DNA of 64,000 nt from Methanobrevibacter gottschalkii DSM 11977 (GCF_003814835.1 NZ_RKRG01000001.1:248001-312000); one strand, 5' to 3'. Shown: positions 18,227 through 28,996, counted from the stretch's first letter. The notes: generated from the sequence alone by a model not told the origin. Translations and numbers: made by a program.

Positions 18227-18320
18227 GGTTAAATGTTTGAAATTAAATTATATTTATTTTTCTAAAACTTAAGTTTAGAAATATGGGTAAAATAAAAAAA
18301 GTAAATGAATATATTGAAGT

Positions 18321-19097
18321 TTATCCAATATATCTTAAATCATCGGCATTTCCAGTATTAGCCTTATTAATCAAATCTTGTTCCATTTGTTGAGCTTTAG
18401 CAATCATTTGTCTGGTTTCTTCAGCTCTTTCATCTAATTTATCAGTATTGATTTCAAAATTAAGTAATAATGATAATTTTTTCAAAATAGCTTCAGCAGA
18501 TTCGGCATCAATGAAATATCCTGGAGTTTCACCCATAAGACAAGCCCCCTGAATTCCCTGACGAATTCCTAAACCTAAAAATAAACCAGAAGCGCCAACA
18601 ATACCCCCATCATTAGATCTGATTTCAATTCCGGCTTCTTTTAATAATTCAATAGTAGCTTCATCACTAGCCGCACCATAAACTTTAGGATTTTCAACAG
18701 GCTGAGGTATAGCCATTCCACCCATAGTGAACATTCTAGTTATTCCATAACCTTTAACAAAATCTAAAATATCTTTACAGACCAAATATTGTCCTTCAGG
18801 AGATAAAGCTTGAGTGTTACCAACAAGAACGATTAAATCCAAATTGTCTTCACCAACATCTTTTAAATAATATAACTCATTAAGCATATTACCTATAATC
18901 CCATCCTCTTTAATAAGAACTTGAGGTGGAAAAGCTGGGGAATAAATTTCAGCAAATTTGGTTGCATTCAATTCATCAATCATATGATCTGCAGCCAATT
19001 TACCAACATGTCCAAGACCCGGCAATGCTTCAATGAAAATAGGATTTTCAAGTTCGATTTCTTTTAAAATATTTATTTCAGCAGTGTTCACGGACAT
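18321..19097 (-). CDS. PAC2-family proteasome-assembly-like chaperone
   Basis: The 258-residue product matches the archaeal PAC2 family (COG2047 / PF09754): [23 protein letters not shown] near the N-terminus, [65 protein letters not shown] and [16 protein letters not shown], with a coiled C-terminus. Eukaryotic PAC2 helps assemble the 20S proteasome; the archaeal role is not settled. Its ATG overlaps the nop10 stop codon by one base, so it ends the eif2A-nop10-PAC2 operon, an arrangement seen widely in archaea. Confidence 0.88.
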   Translation of the reverse strand: MSVNTAEINILKEIELENPIFIEALPGLGHVGKLAADHMIDELNATKFAEIYSPAFPPQVLIKEDGIIGNMLNELYYLKDVGEDNLDLIVLVGNTQALSPEGQYLVCKDILDFVKGYGITRMFTMGGMAIPQPVENPKVYGAASDEATIELLKEAGIEIRSNDGGIVGASGLFLGLGIRQGIQGACLMGETPGYFIDAESAEAILKKLSLLLNFEINTDKLDERAEETRQMIAKAQQMEQDLINKANTGNADDLRYIG

Positions 19098-19264
19098 TAC
19101 TCCTTCATTGATTCTTTTTTCAAAATACGACGATATTTTCCATATTTATCCTCAACAGAAAATTTAGGAGGATAAATAACTTTAAGTTTCCCGCCGCATT
19201 TAGGGCAGGAATCTTTTAAAGTATAAATTCCACATTCAGGACATTTATTCATTTTCATGTTCAT
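19097..19264 (-). CDS. nop10: Ribosome biogenesis protein Nop10
   Basis: This short gene codes 55 residues with the Nop10 pattern: [24 protein letters not shown] (zinc ribbon, four Cys) then [19 protein letters not shown]. Nop10 is a core protein of archaeal H/ACA ribonucleoproteins (with Cbf5, Gar1, L7Ae) that guide pseudouridylation of rRNA. Three in-frame ATGs occur at 19264, 19258 and 19252; 19258 would give the MKMNKC start common in the family. It lies six bases after eif2A, and its stop overlaps the PAC2 start (TAATG). Confidence 0.93.
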   Translation of the reverse strand: MNMKMNKCPECGIYTLKDSCPKCGGKLKVIYPPKFSVEDKYGKYRRILKKESMKE

Positions 19265-19270
19265 AAGAAT

Positions 19271-20071
19271 CTAATTATTATCTAACTCTCTTAGAAAAGA
19301 ACCGTTACCTTCAGATTCTTCAATAACTGCAATACATCTATCAGCTGCGGCTTTAAGAGCTTTTTCAGCCAATATGTAATCAGTAGATTTTACAGTAATC
19401 CTGTATCTTGGTGCACCAACACATTGGACTTTAATTTCTTCCTCTTCATCACCATTATCTTCAGCAGCTTTAAGTGCATCAATGATAATTTCAACACCAT
19501 TAGGTACGAAAGTTTCAATATCGACATAACCACTAATGTGAACTTCAGGAGGAGTGATATTTCTCTGCGCTACTTCAGTAATAGCATCAGCCCAATCTTG
19601 CGGAATTCCTTCTTCAGTAAGTGAACCCGCACCTTCTTCAGAAGCAGTTTCAAAAGCACCATAAACATCTCCAAAGATATCCATGAGTTCATAACCTACT
19701 TCATCATAAGCATCATCCAAACTTTTATCCAATGATTTTGCAGATAATTCTAAGAATTTTTCAGCTTTTTGCTCTATTTTCCAATGTTGGATTTTTTTAG
19801 TTCTTTGGTCTTCACGAATTCTTTTTAAAGAAGCATCAACATGCCCCTTTTTAGGATTGACTCTGAGAACACGACAAACAATTTTTTGATTTTCCCTTAC
19901 ATGATCTCTGATGTTTTTAACCCAACCAGAAGACACTTCAGAAATATGAATAAAAGCTTCTTTGCCCTGATATTCTTCTAATTTAGCAAAAGCCCCATAA
20001 TTAAGAACTTTATAAACAGTACCAACAATAAGTTCCCCTTCATCAGGCCATTCTTGACTTTTTCTTACCAT
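19271..20071 (-). CDS. eif2A: Translation initiation factor aIF2 subunit alpha
   Basis: aIF2-alpha is part of the heterotrimer that brings initiator Met-tRNA to the small ribosomal subunit. The 266-residue product starts [20 protein letters not shown] and contains the S1/OB domain (about 12-84, with [28 protein letters not shown] and [15 protein letters not shown]), the helical middle domain (about 90-175), and the alpha-beta C-terminal domain ([41 protein letters not shown]). Length is typical. GGTGAGAAT precedes the ATG. It sits between rps27e and nop10. Confidence 0.96.
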   Translation of the reverse strand: MVRKSQEWPDEGELIVGTVYKVLNYGAFAKLEEYQGKEAFIHISEVSSGWVKNIRDHVRENQKIVCRVLRVNPKKGHVDASLKRIREDQRTKKIQHWKIEQKAEKFLELSAKSLDKSLDDAYDEVGYELMDIFGDVYGAFETASEEGAGSLTEEGIPQDWADAITEVAQRNITPPEVHISGYVDIETFVPNGVEIIIDALKAAEDNGDEEEEIKVQCVGAPRYRITVKSTDYILAEKALKAAADRCIAVIEESEGNGSFLRELDNN

Positions 20072-20134
20072 ATTCTCACCAACATTAATAAATAATTATA
20101 AAAAATAGTAAAAAATAAGTTTAAACTAGAGCAC

Positions 20135-20314
20135 CTAGTTTAAAACTTTTTCAATATGTGCAGTGATTTTAGCTTTAGCACCGCGAGATTTGACAAGAGT
20201 TTTACCACAAATAATACATTTAACATCAGATGCTGCACGATCAAATATTACTTGTTCATTGTCACAATCCAAACATTTAACTTTTAAAAAGTTTCCTCTA
20301 CCTTTACTAACCAT
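20135..20314 (-). CDS. rps27e: 30S ribosomal protein S27e
   Basis: The 59-residue product has the S27e zinc ribbon, FLKVKCLDCDNEQVIFDRAASDVKCIICGKTL (two CxxC pairs), followed by the basic tail. I use ATG 20314, four bases after AGGTGAT; a GTG at 20323 is inside the ribosome site, which itself overlaps the rpl44e stop codon, so translation is coupled. Confidence 0.95.
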   Translation of the reverse strand: MVSKGRGNFLKVKCLDCDNEQVIFDRAASDVKCIICGKTLVKSRGAKAKITAHIEKVLN

Positions 20315-20323
20315 GTTAATCAC

Positions 20324-20602
20324 CTATTTAGCTACAAATTCAGGTTTTCCTGTTCTGAAAGATTGTTTAATATGAGATTTACCGCATTCTTTACATTTGA
20401 GTCTTAAATCTAATTTTTTAACAGGTTTATTTCCAGCAGGTAAAGGTCTTGGATAACCTCTGTAACCAGCAGTTACACGTCTGAATTGTCTTTGTCCCCA
20501 AGTTAATTCACTAGCTTTTCTTTTTTTAGCAGTGTGAACTTCATGCATTGTGTGTTTTTTACAGTGCGGACAGTAAGTTCTTTTTTCTTTTGGTATTTTC
20601 AT
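20324..20602 (-). CDS. rpl44e: 50S ribosomal protein L44e
   Basis: The 92-residue product matches archaeal L44e: [21 protein letters not shown], the basic middle [20 protein letters not shown], and the second zinc half [24 protein letters not shown]. It binds 23S rRNA near the E site. It is the first gene of rpl44e-rps27e; the spacing to the next gene is nine bases. A TATA-like element (TTTATATAAT, about 20736-20745) suggests its own promoter and a leader of about 110 bases. Confidence 0.96.
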   Translation of the reverse strand: MKIPKEKRTYCPHCKKHTMHEVHTAKKRKASELTWGQRQFRRVTAGYRGYPRPLPAGNKPVKKLDLRLKCKECGKSHIKQSFRTGKPEFVAK

Positions 20603-20819
20603 TTTTTCACCATAATTAATAAATCATTGTAACTCTATTCATGAATTTATCTAAATCCAATATATGTATTAAAAAACTAGAGATTAAGACTGTATTGTAA
20701 CGCATCAAGTCTACACACAGCAAAAATCCAAATTATATAAAATATAATTTTTTATTATCACAAATAGATACGATTAGTATATCTATTTATTAAGTTATTT
20801 AAATGTAATGGAAAATCAG
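20603..20819. other. Intergenic gap between gins51 and rpl44e
   Basis: The 217-base AT-rich gap holds the predicted rpl44e promoter and leader. No ORF, tRNA or convincing small RNA was seen. Confidence 0.4.
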
Positions 20820-21695
20820 TTAAATTTTAATTTGACGACCTTTTCTATTTTTGAAAAATACTTTTGCATTTATCAAAGGCAAAGTCACCAAGTCTTGAGG
20901 TCTGAATGGACCATAGACTTTTTCATCAACACCCACAATCGGATTAATCTCATCAAAAACCAACATAGTAACAAGTTCTGTATCCCTAGCTAACTTTTTA
21001 GACTCCAAATCATAAAATTCATCTTGTTTATCAAAAGCATTAGGATTTATCTCAATACTTTTCTCAGGAATATTTCCAGCCTGAGTTTTTGGAATGGACA
21101 TTGTTTTAGATTCGATTTTAGGTTCTAACGGTTCTTTTTTTAGTGGTTTTGCCCTACTAATCTCATCTAAACGATTTAAAACTTCATCTTCAGATTCATT
21201 ATCATGTGTTAAATTACTAACTTTAGGCTTAATTTCATCATGTTTTGGCACCAATGTGTTAGTTTGAGTTTCTTTAGGTTTAACAAATTCATCATCATCG
21301 GATAATTTTTCTAAAGAAATATTTCCCCTATGATTTTTTAAGGTATCCAATAAAGAAAAATAAAATTTTTCCTCTTCAGGAGTTAAATTAAGAGGAGTAG
21401 TATCAACTAAATCAAATTTAGGTTTTCCAGTGAACAGCCGATAAGATCTATGGATATTTACAACTGCAGCATCAGTTATTTTATGTTCTCTTCTTTCACA
21501 AATCTCAGTTGCAATAATTTGAGCTTCTTTAAGCATTCCATGAATATTAGAAAATGGATCTCTGATTGCTTCTTGCCTTAACTCATCCAAATATTCATGA
21601 ATACTTGCATAAAAATTTTCATCTACACGAGCTAAAGTACCATTATTACGCTCTTTTTTTTGAATTTTACGCAATTCTTGATAAAATTGATCCAC
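20820..21695 (-). CDS. gins51: GINS complex subunit Gins51 (Gins15)
   Basis: Archaeal GINS stabilises the replicative MCM helicase and links it to GAN/Cdc45 and primase. The 291-residue product has the Gins51 A domain at the N-terminus (FYQELRKIQKKERNNGTLARVDENFY, then LRQEAIRDPFSNIHGMLKEAQ) and the small B domain at the C-terminus (MLVFDEINPIVGVDEKVYGP, FRPQDLVTLPLINAKVF), joined by a long polar linker (about residues 140-235), the A-then-B order of Gins51/Sld5-Psf1. The GTG at 21695 is preceded by GAGATGAT. It lies 61 bases downstream of pcn and about 220 bases upstream of rpl44e. Confidence 0.92.
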   Translation of the reverse strand: MDQFYQELRKIQKKERNNGTLARVDENFYASIHEYLDELRQEAIRDPFSNIHGMLKEAQIIATEICERREHKITDAAVVNIHRSYRLFTGKPKFDLVDTTPLNLTPEEEKFYFSLLDTLKNHRGNISLEKLSDDDEFVKPKETQTNTLVPKHDEIKPKVSNLTHDNESEDEVLNRLDEISRAKPLKKEPLEPKIESKTMSIPKTQAGNIPEKSIEINPNAFDKQDEFYDLESKKLARDTELVTMLVFDEINPIVGVDEKVYGPFRPQDLVTLPLINAKVFFKNRKGRQIKI

Positions 21696-21756
21696 TTAAT
21701 ATCATCTCTAAAGGTGTCTTTTAAAAATAAAAAAAGGACAAACAAATGAAAAAAAA

Positions 21757-22491
21757 TTAATCATCTGTTTCTAATCTAGGAGCAAGCAAGAAACTAAGTT
21801 TACCATCACCAGTAACCATATTAAGAGTTAAACTTAATGGCATGTCATTGCCTAAACTAATTTCAGCTTCCTCTGAAAATTTATCTGCTTTGAGCATTTC
21901 TCTAATCTTATCTAATGAGAATAAAGATTTTGCATGTTCTTGAATATTTTCGCCGTGAAGATATTTAATACTTGCATCACCAAATTCACCATCAGCAGAT
22001 GCCATAAAGTAATCTTCATCAACTTGTAAAGCTATTTTATCTGAAAAAATATCAATATCATTAATACAATCCTTTAAAATTGAAAAGCGTACTTTAAATT
22101 TTGTTGGGTGATCAATTTGAGGCGGAACAGGATTATCATATTCCATATCAATTAATCTAATTTTGAAAGTTCTTGTAGCATCGCCTTCAAAAGTGATAAT
22201 GAAATTACCTTCATCTAAAGACATCAATACTCTGTCTTGTGATTTAGCTCTTTTAAGAATTCTCATGAATTCATCAGTATCAATATTAATTTTTTCAGGA
22301 ACATCACAAACATATTCATCAAATAAACTTGATTTAAGCTCCAAATGTACGAAAGTTATGTGACTACGATCTAAGGCATCTAATCTCATGCCTTCACTAT
22401 CAGTTTGAATTTGTACTTCATCAACAATAGATGAAATAGCATCAAAACTGGTTTTTAGTATACTAGAATCACTTAATTCTGCTTTAAACAT
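21757..22491 (-). CDS. pcn: DNA polymerase sliding clamp (PCNA)
   Basis: PCNA encircles DNA as a trimer and tethers polymerases, FEN1, ligase and repair nucleases. The 244-residue product has the family's features: [39 protein letters not shown], a central interdomain segment, and the C-terminal [13 protein letters not shown] (the LAPR..E tail). Length is as expected (244-249). GAGGAT lies before the ATG. RFC, which loads PCNA, is encoded at 62959 onward in the same window, and an EndoQ-like nuclease lies downstream. Confidence 0.97.
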   Translation of the reverse strand: MFKAELSDSSILKTSFDAISSIVDEVQIQTDSEGMRLDALDRSHITFVHLELKSSLFDEYVCDVPEKINIDTDEFMRILKRAKSQDRVLMSLDEGNFIITFEGDATRTFKIRLIDMEYDNPVPPQIDHPTKFKVRFSILKDCINDIDIFSDKIALQVDEDYFMASADGEFGDASIKYLHGENIQEHAKSLFSLDKIREMLKADKFSEEAEISLGNDMPLSLTLNMVTGDGKLSFLLAPRLETDD

Positions 22492-22563
22492 AAATAATCC
22501 TCTTATTAATAATATGAATATATATGTTTTTTATATATAATAAGTTTATCTTTTTAATATTGA

Positions 22564-23337
22564 TTATTTATTGCAGGCCTTTTTCATGCAAGAAACATAT
22601 TCTTTTAAATATTTTGTAGCATTTTCTCCATGTTCTTCAATTATTTTTACAATCGCACTTCCCACTATAACACCATCAGCAATTTTAGAAATATCTTCAG
22701 CTTGTTTAGGCGTGTTAATACCAAAACCAACTGCTAATGGTAAATCAGTTACTTCACGAATATCTTTCAATATAGAATTTAAGTCTGTTTTGATTTCACT
22801 ACGCATTCCAGTAACCCCTAATGAAGACACCACATAAATAAATCCAGTAGCATCACCCGCAATCATCTTAATTCTTTCACTTGAAGTGGGAGCAATTAAT
22901 GAAATAACATCTACACCATTTTCAAGAGCAATATCTTTAATCTCACCTTTTTCCTCATAAGGCAAGTCTGGAGATATGATGCCATCGACTCCTAATTCTC
23001 CACATTTCTTAAAAAACTCTTCATACCCATAAAAGAAAACAGGATTAATATAAGTTAAAAATACTAAAGGAATGTCAGTTTTCTCACGGACTCTCTTTAC
23101 AATACCAAATACATCATCTGCTGTTGTATTATGCTTTAAGGCACGTACATTTGCATCTTGAATTACAACACCTTCAGCCATTGGATCAGAAAATGGAATT
23201 CCAATTTCTATCAAATCACAACCTGCTTCTTCCATTGCCAGAATATATTCAACAGTTTTATCAATTGTCGGGTCCCCTGCAGTTAAAAAACCAATGAATG
23301 CAGTTCCATTTTTAAATGCATCAGCTATTTTACTCAT
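22564..23337 (-). CDS. trpA: Tryptophan synthase alpha chain
   Basis: TrpA cleaves indole-3-glycerol phosphate to indole and glyceraldehyde 3-phosphate and passes indole to TrpB. The 257-residue TIM barrel has [15 protein letters not shown], the catalytic Glu region [19 protein letters not shown], the catalytic Asp in [14 protein letters not shown], and phosphate-binding [11 protein letters not shown] and [10 protein letters not shown]. It is the last gene of trpEGDCFBA and overlaps trpB by eight bases. Confidence 0.97.
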   Translation of the reverse strand: MSKIADAFKNGTAFIGFLTAGDPTIDKTVEYILAMEEAGCDLIEIGIPFSDPMAEGVVIQDANVRALKHNTTADDVFGIVKRVREKTDIPLVFLTYINPVFFYGYEEFFKKCGELGVDGIISPDLPYEEKGEIKDIALENGVDVISLIAPTSSERIKMIAGDATGFIYVVSSLGVTGMRSEIKTDLNSILKDIREVTDLPLAVGFGINTPKQAEDISKIADGVIVGSAIVKIIEEHGENATKYLKEYVSCMKKACNK

Positions 23338-24514
23338 TTAATTCAACTCCCCTATATTCCGCAATTGATCTGACATCCTTGTCCCCTCTTCCTGAAAGAC
23401 AAATCATTATAATATCTTCTTTGTCCATTAATGGTGCTATTTTCATGACATGGGCAACGGCATGTGCACTTTCAATAGCAGGAATAATACCTTCCATTTT
23501 TGATAAATATTCAAATGCGGTAACTGCTTCTTCATCAGTTACAGGAACATATTCTGCCCTACCAATATCCCTTAAATAAGCATGCTCCGGACCAACACCC
23601 GGATAATCAAGCCCTGCAGAAACCGAATGTACTGGCGCAATCTGACCATAATTACTTTGATTAAATATTGATTTCATCCCATGGAAAATCCCAATTTTAC
23701 CTTTGGTTAATGCTGCTGCATTGTAAGGTGTATCAATACCTTTTCCACCAGCTTCACATCCTATTAGCTTAACTTCATCGTCATCAATAAAATTATAAAA
23801 AGCACCCATAGCATTACTTCCACCACCAACACATGCAACAACAGCAGCAGGGAGCCTTCCTTCTTTTTCTAAAAATTGTTCACGTGCTTCAGCACTAATT
23901 ACTGCTTGAAAATCACGAACTATCATTGGAAATGGATGGGGACCCATTGTTGAACCAATTACATAATTGGTATCATGAACACGAGCAATCCAATCTCTAA
24001 ATGCATCATTTACTGCATCTTTTAAAGTTTTAGTTCCGGATTTTACTGAATGAACTTTTGCCCCTAAAAGTTCCATCCTATAAACATTTAAAGCTTGTCG
24101 TTTAGTATCCAGTTCACCCATAAATACTTCACATTCCATATCCAAAAGTGCAGCAGCAGTTGCAGTAGCCACACCATGTTGACCAGCACCAGTTTCAGCA
24201 ATAACTCTTGTTTTTCCCATTTTTTTAGCAAGCAGAACCTGACCTAAAACATTATTAATTTTATGAGCTCCTGTGTGGTTTAAATCTTCACGTTTTAAAT
24301 AAATTTTAGCCCCACCAAGATCTTTTGTCATTCTTTCAGCATAATATAATAAAGAAGGACGTCCTGCATACTCTTTTAATAACATGTCAAGCTCTTCTAC
24401 AAAACCAGGATCACTCATGTAATGGTTGTATTGTTCCTCCAAATAAATCAATTCATTCATTAATGTTTCAGATATGTACTGCCCACCATATTCTCCATAT
24501 CTTCCTTTACTCAA
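23330..24514 (-). CDS. trpB: Tryptophan synthase beta chain
   Basis: TrpB is the PLP enzyme that joins indole and serine. The 394-residue product is the TrpB1 type: [11 protein letters not shown], the PLP lysine in [32 protein letters not shown], the phosphate-binding VGGGSNAMG, and [14 protein letters not shown]. Start is TTG 24514 after GGAGGTTATAAA; the site lies in the end of trpF, with a 4-base overlap (TTGA). Confidence 0.97.
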   Translation of the reverse strand: MSKGRYGEYGGQYISETLMNELIYLEEQYNHYMSDPGFVEELDMLLKEYAGRPSLLYYAERMTKDLGGAKIYLKREDLNHTGAHKINNVLGQVLLAKKMGKTRVIAETGAGQHGVATATAAALLDMECEVFMGELDTKRQALNVYRMELLGAKVHSVKSGTKTLKDAVNDAFRDWIARVHDTNYVIGSTMGPHPFPMIVRDFQAVISAEAREQFLEKEGRLPAAVVACVGGGSNAMGAFYNFIDDDEVKLIGCEAGGKGIDTPYNAAALTKGKIGIFHGMKSIFNQSNYGQIAPVHSVSAGLDYPGVGPEHAYLRDIGRAEYVPVTDEEAVTAFEYLSKMEGIIPAIESAHAVAHVMKIAPLMDKEDIIMICLSGRGDKDVRSIAEYRGVELNE

Positions 24515-25110
24515 TTTATAACCTCCATAATTTCCTTAATCTTCATTTCATCTTTAAATCCATCAGTTTCAAGACCAGAACTTAAATCTATTGCATACGG
24601 ATTACATTCATGAATAGCTTCACGAACATTTTGGATATTTAATCCACCAGCTAAAAAAAAGTTCTTTTTTAAATCATTTCTTATCAATTGCCAGTCAAAA
24701 GTTTTTCCACTTCCTTTACCACTGTCCAGCAATAAATAATCTGCTAAAGATTTATCATATTTCAATAAATCAATATCCTGCGACATTTCAATAGCATTTA
24801 TAATTTTTAGTTCATAATTAGTCCTTTCTTTTATATCAATTATATATTCTTCACTTTCATTACCATGAAGTTGTGCAATTTCAATTATGCCCTCATTAAA
24901 TAAACCCAGTATTTCATCTTTTGATGAATTGACAAAAACACCAACAGAAAGGATATTTGAATTCAAATTATCTTTTAATCTTTTAGCCAAATCATGCGAA
25001 ATCTTTCTTTTTGAATCTGCAAAAACAAATCCAATATAATCGGGATTATACTTATTTACAATTTCAATATCTTCTAATCTTTTAATTCCACAAATTTTGA
25101 TTTTAACCAT
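24511..25110 (-). CDS. trpF: Phosphoribosylanthranilate isomerase
   Basis: TrpF carries out the Amadori rearrangement from PRA to CdRP. The 199-residue barrel has the family N-terminus [14 protein letters not shown] with the catalytic Cys, [21 protein letters not shown], the [12 protein letters not shown] block, [12 protein letters not shown] and [15 protein letters not shown] with the catalytic-region Asp and phosphate site. It overlaps trpC by eight bases and trpB by four. Confidence 0.96.
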   Translation of the reverse strand: MVKIKICGIKRLEDIEIVNKYNPDYIGFVFADSKRKISHDLAKRLKDNLNSNILSVGVFVNSSKDEILGLFNEGIIEIAQLHGNESEEYIIDIKERTNYELKIINAIEMSQDIDLLKYDKSLADYLLLDSGKGSGKTFDWQLIRNDLKKNFFLAGGLNIQNVREAIHECNPYAIDLSSGLETDGFKDEMKIKEIMEVIN

Positions 25111-25879
25111 TTTTTAACTCCGAAATCATGGACCTTTTATCATTACTTTTCATTAAAGTTTCGCCAATTAAAACAGCATCAACATCATTTTCTTTTAATT
25201 TAGTGACATCATCTTTTGTTTTAATACCGCTTTCTGAAACAAATATAACATCGCCACTTACACATCTACGTAGATTAATACTATTTTCAATATTTACAGT
25301 GAAATCTTTTAAATTTCTATTATTGACACCAATAATTTCCGCCCCAACAATCATTGCCATTCTAATTTCGTCAGCATCATGTGTTTCAACAATGACCGAA
25401 AGCCCCAAATCATGTGCCAAATTCAAATATTTCTTTAATTGAACAACATCAAGTATAGAAACTATTAATAATATGGCAGAAGCACCTAGCAATTTAGCTT
25501 CCCAAATCATATATTCATCAACAACAAAATCCTTTCTTAAAATTGGAATGGAAACATTTTCAGAAATTTCACTTAAATACTCATTAGATCCCATGAAAAA
25601 GAAAGGTTCTGTTAAGACTGAAATTGCAGAAGCGCCAGCCTGTTCATAATCTTTTGCAATATTCACATGATCAAAATTCTCAGCAATTAAACCTTTAGAA
25701 GGAGATGCTTTTTTAACTTCAGCAATAATTGAAATTCCATCCTCCATTAATGCTTTTTTAAAAGGAAACTCATCTGTCATTTCCATTGAAGAAACTTCTT
25801 TTTTAATTTCATCAAGAGGAATTGATTTTTTAGCTTGTTCAACCCTTTCTTTAGTTTTTTCGACAATTTCACATAACAT
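25103..25879 (-). CDS. trpC: Indole-3-glycerol phosphate synthase
   Basis: TrpC closes the indole ring. The 258-residue barrel shows SIIAEVKKASPSKGLI (catalytic Glu and Lys), ISVLTEPFFFMGS, ILRKDFVVDEYMIWEAKLLGAS (catalytic Lys), VETHDADEI, GVNNRNLKDF (catalytic Glu/Asn region), VSESGIKT and AVLIGETLM. It is separate from TrpF, unlike the fused enterobacterial enzyme. It follows trpD by five bases. Confidence 0.96.
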   Translation of the reverse strand: MLCEIVEKTKERVEQAKKSIPLDEIKKEVSSMEMTDEFPFKKALMEDGISIIAEVKKASPSKGLIAENFDHVNIAKDYEQAGASAISVLTEPFFFMGSNEYLSEISENVSIPILRKDFVVDEYMIWEAKLLGASAILLIVSILDVVQLKKYLNLAHDLGLSVIVETHDADEIRMAMIVGAEIIGVNNRNLKDFTVNIENSINLRRCVSGDVIFVSESGIKTKDDVTKLKENDVDAVLIGETLMKSNDKRSMISELKNG

Positions 25880-25884
25880 TTTAA

Positions 25885-26892
25885 TCAGCTGTTTGTAAAT
25901 TCAATAAAGTTTTCAAGTTGTTTTAATGCTTTTCCAGAATCAATTACCTCAGCTGCAAGGTCAACACCATCTCTTAAGGATTCAACTTTACCTGCAACAT
26001 ATAAACCTGCAGCAGAATTTAATAAAACTGCATTTCTTCTTGGTCCTTTTTCACCTTTTAAGATAGATAATGTAATTTCTGCATTTTCACGAGCATTTCC
26101 ACCAACAAGATCATCTTTTGATGCTAATTCCATGCCAAATAATTCTGGTGAAATTTCATAAGACATTGTTTTGCCATCTTTAAGTTCACACACAAAAGTT
26201 TTATCACTAGCTGAAATCTCATCCATTCCATCCATTCCATAAACAGACACAGCCGATGAAACTCCTAAATTTTTTAATACATCAATTAAAGGTTCGGCAA
26301 GTTCTTTTTCATAAACCCCCAATACCTGCATTGTAGCCCCAGCAGGATTAGTCAAAGGACCTAAGATATTAAATATTGTCCTAATTGAAAGTTCTTTACG
26401 AACATTAGCCACATATTTCATTGATAAATGATAATTTTGAGCAAACAAGAAACATAGATTTATTTTTTCTAAACATTTTATACTTTTTTCAGGTTCAATA
26501 TAAATGTTTACACCTAACTGTTCCAAAACATCCGCTGCACCACATTTGCTTGAAGCGGATCTGTTCCCATGTTTTGCAACAGGAACCCCCGCTGCAGATA
26601 TAACAATTGAAGAAGTAGTAGAAATATTGAATGTATTTGAACCATCCCCACCGGTTCCAACAATTTCTAAAACTTCCCTGTCATTTAATAACCTTACACA
26701 ATGAGCCCTCATAGCTTCAGCAGAAGCAGTAATTTCAGTTATAGTCTCTCCTTTCATAGACATGGCAGTTAAATAAGCACTCATCTGAACTTCACTTGCT
26801 TCACCACTCATAATTTCATCCATAGTTTGAAATGCCTCATCATGAGTTAAATCTTGATTTTTGTATACTTTTAAAATAGCTTCTTTAATCAT
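25885..26892 (-). CDS. trpD: Anthranilate phosphoribosyltransferase
   Basis: TrpD transfers phosphoribose from PRPP to anthranilate. The 335-residue product has the PRPP-binding VGTGGDGSNTFNIST, VAKHGNRSASSKCGAADVLEQLG, the ILGPLTNPAGATMQVLGVY segment and YGMDGMDEIS. Start ATG overlaps the trpG stop (ATGA). Confidence 0.97.
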   Translation of the reverse strand: MIKEAILKVYKNQDLTHDEAFQTMDEIMSGEASEVQMSAYLTAMSMKGETITEITASAEAMRAHCVRLLNDREVLEIVGTGGDGSNTFNISTTSSIVISAAGVPVAKHGNRSASSKCGAADVLEQLGVNIYIEPEKSIKCLEKINLCFLFAQNYHLSMKYVANVRKELSIRTIFNILGPLTNPAGATMQVLGVYEKELAEPLIDVLKNLGVSSAVSVYGMDGMDEISASDKTFVCELKDGKTMSYEISPELFGMELASKDDLVGGNARENAEITLSILKGEKGPRRNAVLLNSAAGLYVAGKVESLRDGVDLAAEVIDSGKALKQLENFIEFTNS

Positions 26893-27473
26893 AATATCCC
26901 TCTTTCAACTTTTTCTGCAAAATTTTCTATAATAGTCAAACCGTCTGGAGTTAGTATTGATTCCGGGTGAAATTGAAGTCCGTAAACATTAAATTCCTTA
27001 TGTTTAACTGCCATGATTTCACCATCATCTTTAGCCTTTGAAATAATTTCTAAGCAATCTGGAAGCGTGTCTTCAATTAGACTTAAAGAATGATATCTTC
27101 CGACACTTATCTCACTTGGCAATCCTTTAAATATGAAATCATAATGGAGAGAGATTTTTGAAGATTTGCCATGCATCAATCGTTTAGCATGAGAAATATT
27201 ACCTCCAAAAGCTGCACAGATTGCTTGATGACCTAAGCAAACACCAACAATAGGTATTTTATCATGAAATTCTTTAACTACATCAATACAGATTCCTGCA
27301 TTTTCAGGTTTTCCGGGACCCGGAGATAAAACAATTGCCTCCGGAGCTAAATCTTTTATCTCTTCGACTGTTATTTTGTCATTTCTATAAACCTGAATAT
27401 CCTTCATGACTTCTCCAATTAGTTGGTATAAATTGTATGAAAAACTATCGTAATTATCTATTAAAAGAATCAT
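26889..27473 (-). CDS. trpG: Anthranilate synthase component II (glutaminase)
   Basis: TrpG supplies ammonia from glutamine to TrpE. The 194-residue class I amidotransferase has VLSPGPGKPENAGI, the nucleophile loop GVCLGHQAICAAFGG, the HGKSS block, and the catalytic His-Glu in YGLQFHPESILTP. GGAGGTATTTT precedes the ATG; it overlaps trpE and trpD by four bases each. Confidence 0.97.
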   Translation of the reverse strand: MILLIDNYDSFSYNLYQLIGEVMKDIQVYRNDKITVEEIKDLAPEAIVLSPGPGKPENAGICIDVVKEFHDKIPIVGVCLGHQAICAAFGGNISHAKRLMHGKSSKISLHYDFIFKGLPSEISVGRYHSLSLIEDTLPDCLEIISKAKDDGEIMAVKHKEFNVYGLQFHPESILTPDGLTIIENFAEKVERGIL

Positions 27474-28993
27474 AAAATACCTCCATCAGCAATTTTCAAA
27501 GCATTAATTACAGCGGCCGCTTTATTTAAACATTCATCAAATTCATTATCTGGAACGCTATCTGCAACAATTCCTGCACCTGAACGGATGAAAACTTTAT
27601 TATTACGAGCAAATGCAATCCTAATTGATATGCAAGTATCAATATTTCCACTTAAATCCACATATCCTATAGCTCCACCATATATTCCTCTCTTATTATT
27701 TTCAAGCTCATTAATTATCTCACAAGCCCTTAATTTTGGAGCACCAGATAAAGTTCCTGCAGGGAGAATCGAATCAATAGCTGAAAGTGAATCCAAATCG
27801 CTTCTTAATGTTCCGCTAACCGTTGATCCGATATGCATCACATGTGAAAATTTCTCAACAGATAAATATTTATCAACACTTACAGAGCCGATTTCAGATA
27901 TTTTTCCAATATCATTACGACCTAAATCAACTAACATATTATGTTCAGCCAGTTCCTTTTCATCTGCAAGTAATTCTTTTTCGAACATCAAGTCTTCTTC
28001 TTCAGTTTTTCCACGAGGCCTTGTTCCGGCAAGCGGAAATGTGTATAATTGATTATCAGTTAATTTAACTAATGTTTCAGGTGAAGCGCCAGCTATTTCA
28101 ATATCATTACTTGAAAAATAAAACATGTAAGGAGAGGGATTAGTTGTTCTTAAAACCCTGTATGTATCAAACAAGCTTCCAGAAATATCTGCTTCAATTC
28201 TATTTGAGAGAACAACTTGAAATATATCCCCCTCATAAATATATTCCTTAGCTTTTTTGACCATTTCACAATATTTTTCACGTGAAAAAACTGGTGTAAA
28301 TTCTGATTTTAAATTAAGTGGTTGTATTTCTGCTTTTTTACCAGTTCTGATCAAATTTGCTATATTTTTTAGATTCTCACATGCTTTTTTATAATTACAT
28401 TCTAAATCATCAGTTTTCATGTTGATTATAATAATAATCTTTTGTTTGAAGTTATCAAATGCAATAACCTTATCAAATAACATCAGATCAATGTCTTTGA
28501 ATTGATCTTGATTCTCGGCATCTAAATTAAGAGAAGGCTCACTATATTTAATATAGTCATATGCAAAATATCCGACAAAACCTCCAGTAAATGGTGGCAA
28601 GTACTCAAGTTTTGGAGATTTATTTTTACTAACTAAATCTTTAATCACATCACTTGGAACATTAGTTTCAATTATTGTTTCCTCATCAGTTAATTCATTG
28701 AACTCCTTATCCCCTCTGATATGAACCATATTGTCATGACAAGTGACTTCCAGTAGTGGATCAAAACCTAAAAAACTGTATCTTCCCCATTTTTTTGAAT
28801 CTTCAACGCTTTCTAACATGTAAGTATGATTACTTATACCTTTCAGAATTCTTAAAACTTCAATAGGAGTGGCAATATCTGAAAATAGTTCATAAGATAT
28901 TGGAATCCTTTTATATTCTTCGTTTTTTCCTATTTCTATTACTTCTTCTAAACTTGGGGAAAACATAGTATCACTTAATATTTTCATCATCAT
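27470..28993 (-). CDS. trpE: Anthranilate synthase component I
   Basis: TrpE converts chorismate and ammonia to anthranilate and is normally feedback-inhibited by tryptophan. The 507-residue product has the N-terminal region with a LLESVEDSKKWGRYSFLG-like block (here MLESVEDSKKWGRYSFLG) and the chorismate domain with YEGDIFQVVLSNR, FSSNDIEIAGASPETLV, FPLAGTRPRGKTEEED, ELLADEKELAEHNMLVDLGRNDIG and AGTLSGAPKLRACEII. Three tandem ATGs occur at 28993, 28990 and 28987, without a clear ribosome site; the TATA box at 29015-29022 would start transcription at or just before them. It is the first gene of a seven-gene operon. Confidence 0.96.
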   Translation of the reverse strand: MMMKILSDTMFSPSLEEVIEIGKNEEYKRIPISYELFSDIATPIEVLRILKGISNHTYMLESVEDSKKWGRYSFLGFDPLLEVTCHDNMVHIRGDKEFNELTDEETIIETNVPSDVIKDLVSKNKSPKLEYLPPFTGGFVGYFAYDYIKYSEPSLNLDAENQDQFKDIDLMLFDKVIAFDNFKQKIIIIINMKTDDLECNYKKACENLKNIANLIRTGKKAEIQPLNLKSEFTPVFSREKYCEMVKKAKEYIYEGDIFQVVLSNRIEADISGSLFDTYRVLRTTNPSPYMFYFSSNDIEIAGASPETLVKLTDNQLYTFPLAGTRPRGKTEEEDLMFEKELLADEKELAEHNMLVDLGRNDIGKISEIGSVSVDKYLSVEKFSHVMHIGSTVSGTLRSDLDSLSAIDSILPAGTLSGAPKLRACEIINELENNKRGIYGGAIGYVDLSGNIDTCISIRIAFARNNKVFIRSGAGIVADSVPDNEFDECLNKAAAVINALKIADGGIL

Positions 28994-28996
28994 AAT

